Below the pieces are notes generated by a model. The model made no database searches and was not told where the DNA came from. It saw nothing but the letters and a program-made list of their open reading frames with translations. 6,516 nucleotides of DNA from a bacterium UBP18_UBA7526. Its GTDB lineage: Bacteria; UBP18; UBA7526. The position numbers and the translations under genes are program-made. Positions 5,277 to 6,516 of this stretch are shown one piece after another. The stretch spans positions 10,234 to 16,749 of the forward strand of contig DLMW01000042.1 in the NCBI GenBank assembly GCA_002478245.1, given 5' to 3'. Position 1 is the first letter of the stretch. Each line of letters opens with the position of its first letter.

Positions 5277-6488
5277 ATGCCGAAAGAGATTGATCTGAGT
5301 GTTGATTTCTTGGGCTATAGGTCCCAAAACCCCTTCTGGCTCTCCTCTTCTCCCGTAGCCAACTCCTATGAGATGATCGCCCGGGCCTTTGATCTGGGCT
5401 GGGCGGGATGCGCCTATAAGACCCTGGGACTGGAGGGGCCGATTGTGAATGTTACTCCCCGGCTGGCTACCCTGAATTATGAGGATAAGAGGTTTTTGGG
5501 ATTGGAGAATATCGAGCTCATTACTGATCGGCCCTTAAAGGATAACCTAAGGGATATTACTAAGTTGAAGAAGAGATATCCCAAGCATGTCCTCTTTGTG
5601 TCCATCATGGCCGAGGTGAAAGAGTCCGCCTGGCAGGAACTGGCCAGGATGGTGGAGGATGCGGGATGTGATGGGCTGGAACTGAACTTCTCCTGTCCCC
5701 ATGGCATGCCGGAGAAGGGGATGGGCGCAGCCATCGGTCAGAACCCCCAGATTACCAAAAGGATTACGGGATGGGTGAAGGAGGTTGCCCAGACCCCGGT
5801 CATGGTAAAGATGACCCCCAATATTACAGACATGAGGCTTCCGGCAAGAGCAGCCAAAGAAGGAGGAGCAGATGCCTTAGCAGCCATAAATACCGTCCAG
5901 GCACTCTTGGGCATTGACTTAGAGACCCTGGCACCCATACCAACTGTGAATGGAAAGGGGGCCTATGGGGGATATTCTGGCCCGGCAGTGAAGCCCATTG
6001 CTCTGAGGTTCATATCTGAGATGGCCAATGATCCAGAACTAAGACTTCCCATATCTGGGATAGGTGGACTATCCAACTGGCGGGATGCAGCCGAATTCCT
6101 ATTAGTCGGTGCCACAACCCTCCAGGTCACCACCGCCATCATGAGGTATGGCTACCGGATAATCGCTGACCTCAAGGAAGGCCTTACCAACTATATGAAA
6201 GAAAAAGGCTTTGCAAAAATCTCAGATATGATCGGCCTCTCCTTACCCAAGATCAGCCGCCATGAGGATCTACCCAGGGAGCCAGTGATGGTCTCCTCCA
6301 TCAATCGCCATCTATGCATTAAGGATGGTATCTGCTATATCGTCTGCCAGGATGCAGGCCATCAGGCCATTACTCTGGATGAAGATAGATTGCCCGAAGT
6401 GGATGAGGAGGAATGTGGAGGATGCTCCCTCTGTATGCACGTCTGCCCCATAGAGGGCTGCATCGCTATGAAGCCAAAAGGCAAATAG
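5277..6488 (+). CDS. preA: Dihydropyrimidine dehydrogenase catalytic subunit PreA
   Basis: This FMN-containing subunit reduces uracil or thymine to the 5,6-dihydro form with electrons from PreT, step 1 of the pathway. The 403 residues (from ATG 5277) comprise a DHODH-like TIM barrel (about 1-310) and a C-terminal ferredoxin-like domain (about 340-403). Pyrimidine-binding and catalytic residues known from mammalian DPD are present: N78 (ENIELI), N137 and the catalytic acid C140 (NFSCPHGM), and N205-T206 (INTV). The NGKGAYGGYSGPAVKPIALR segment matches the family well. The ferredoxin domain has a normal second motif, C380-C383-C386-C390 (CGGCSLCMHVCP). The first reads C347-I-K-D350-G-I-C353-Y-I-V-C357, with Asp at the second cysteine position. 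FMN and NAD-linked partners are as expected of PreTA, so I am confident in the family. Whether uracil, thymine or both are used is not visible. The last 28 bases of the window, after the stop, hold no gene. Confidence 0.93.
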   Translation: MPKEIDLSVDFLGYRSQNPFWLSSSPVANSYEMIARAFDLGWAGCAYKTLGLEGPIVNVTPRLATLNYEDKRFLGLENIELITDRPLKDNLRDITKLKKRYPKHVLFVSIMAEVKESAWQELARMVEDAGCDGLELNFSCPHGMPEKGMGAAIGQNPQITKRITGWVKEVAQTPVMVKMTPNITDMRLPARAAKEGGADALAAINTVQALLGIDLETLAPIPTVNGKGAYGGYSGPAVKPIALRFISEMANDPELRLPISGIGGLSNWRDAAEFLLVGATTLQVTTAIMRYGYRIIADLKEGLTNYMKEKGFAKISDMIGLSLPKISRHEDLPREPVMVSSINRHLCIKDGICYIVCQDAGHQAITLDEDRLPEVDEEECGGCSLCMHVCPIEGCIAMKPKGK

Positions 6489-6516
6489 AAATTTACAGTA
6501 ACCAGCGAACAGTAAC
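6489..6516. repeat. Start of a spacer with AGTAAC words
   Basis: The tail after preA contains AGTAACCAGCGAACAGTAAC (6497-6516), with AGTAAC twice. AGTAACCAG plus CGAA also occurs, inverted and with a TTAG insertion, at 748-764. It looks like the first part of another low-complexity spacer. No terminator hairpin is visible before the window ends. Confidence 0.4.

Overview
The window holds a compact, single-strand (+) gene cluster for reductive pyrimidine (uracil/thymine) breakdown. It encodes all four enzymatic steps. In map order these are: the C-terminal three quarters of a beta-ureidopropionase-type nitrilase-fold amidohydrolase (1-675, cut by the window edge), a dihydropyrimidinase/hydantoinase (974-2356), a class III PLP aminotransferase of the AGXT2/beta-alanine type (2370-3677), and the two subunits of a PreT-PreA dihydropyrimidine dehydrogenase (3755-5095 and 5277-6488).

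The inferred flow is as follows. PreT takes electrons from NAD(P)H through FAD and Fe-S clusters. PreA uses them at FMN to reduce uracil or thymine to the 5,6-dihydro form. The dihydropyrimidinase opens the ring to N-carbamoyl-beta-alanine (or its 2-methyl form). The nitrilase-type enzyme releases CO2 and NH3. The aminotransferase moves the beta-amino group to an oxo acid, leaving malonate semialdehyde or methylmalonate semialdehyde. All proteins look cytoplasmic; none has a signal peptide or membrane segment.

Spacing varies. The dihydropyrimidinase and aminotransferase genes are 13 bases apart, with a strong Shine-Dalgarno between them, but the other gaps are 77, 181 and 298 bases. These longer gaps are not blank. 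The first contains a TPR-like coding remnant behind a pyrimidine-rich stretch. The second is an A-rich stretch of AAAATG-like words. The third has two facing arrays of degenerate ~10-base units that could pair into an imperfect stem-loop. I saw no convincing intrinsic terminator, promoter, tRNA, CRISPR array or insertion sequence.

The organism is a bacterium of moderate GC with arginine codons dominated by AGA/AGG. The Fe-S-rich PreTA system and the low-complexity intergenic words suggest an anaerobic, probably uncultured lineage, but I cannot place it taxonomically from this window.

The points most worth following up are a Cys-to-Asp replacement in the first [4Fe-4S] motif of PreA, three departures from the usual substrate-loop residues in the dihydropyrimidinase, an NADP-type arginine pair in PreT, the paired decamer arrays between preT and preA, and the TPR remnant inside the operon.
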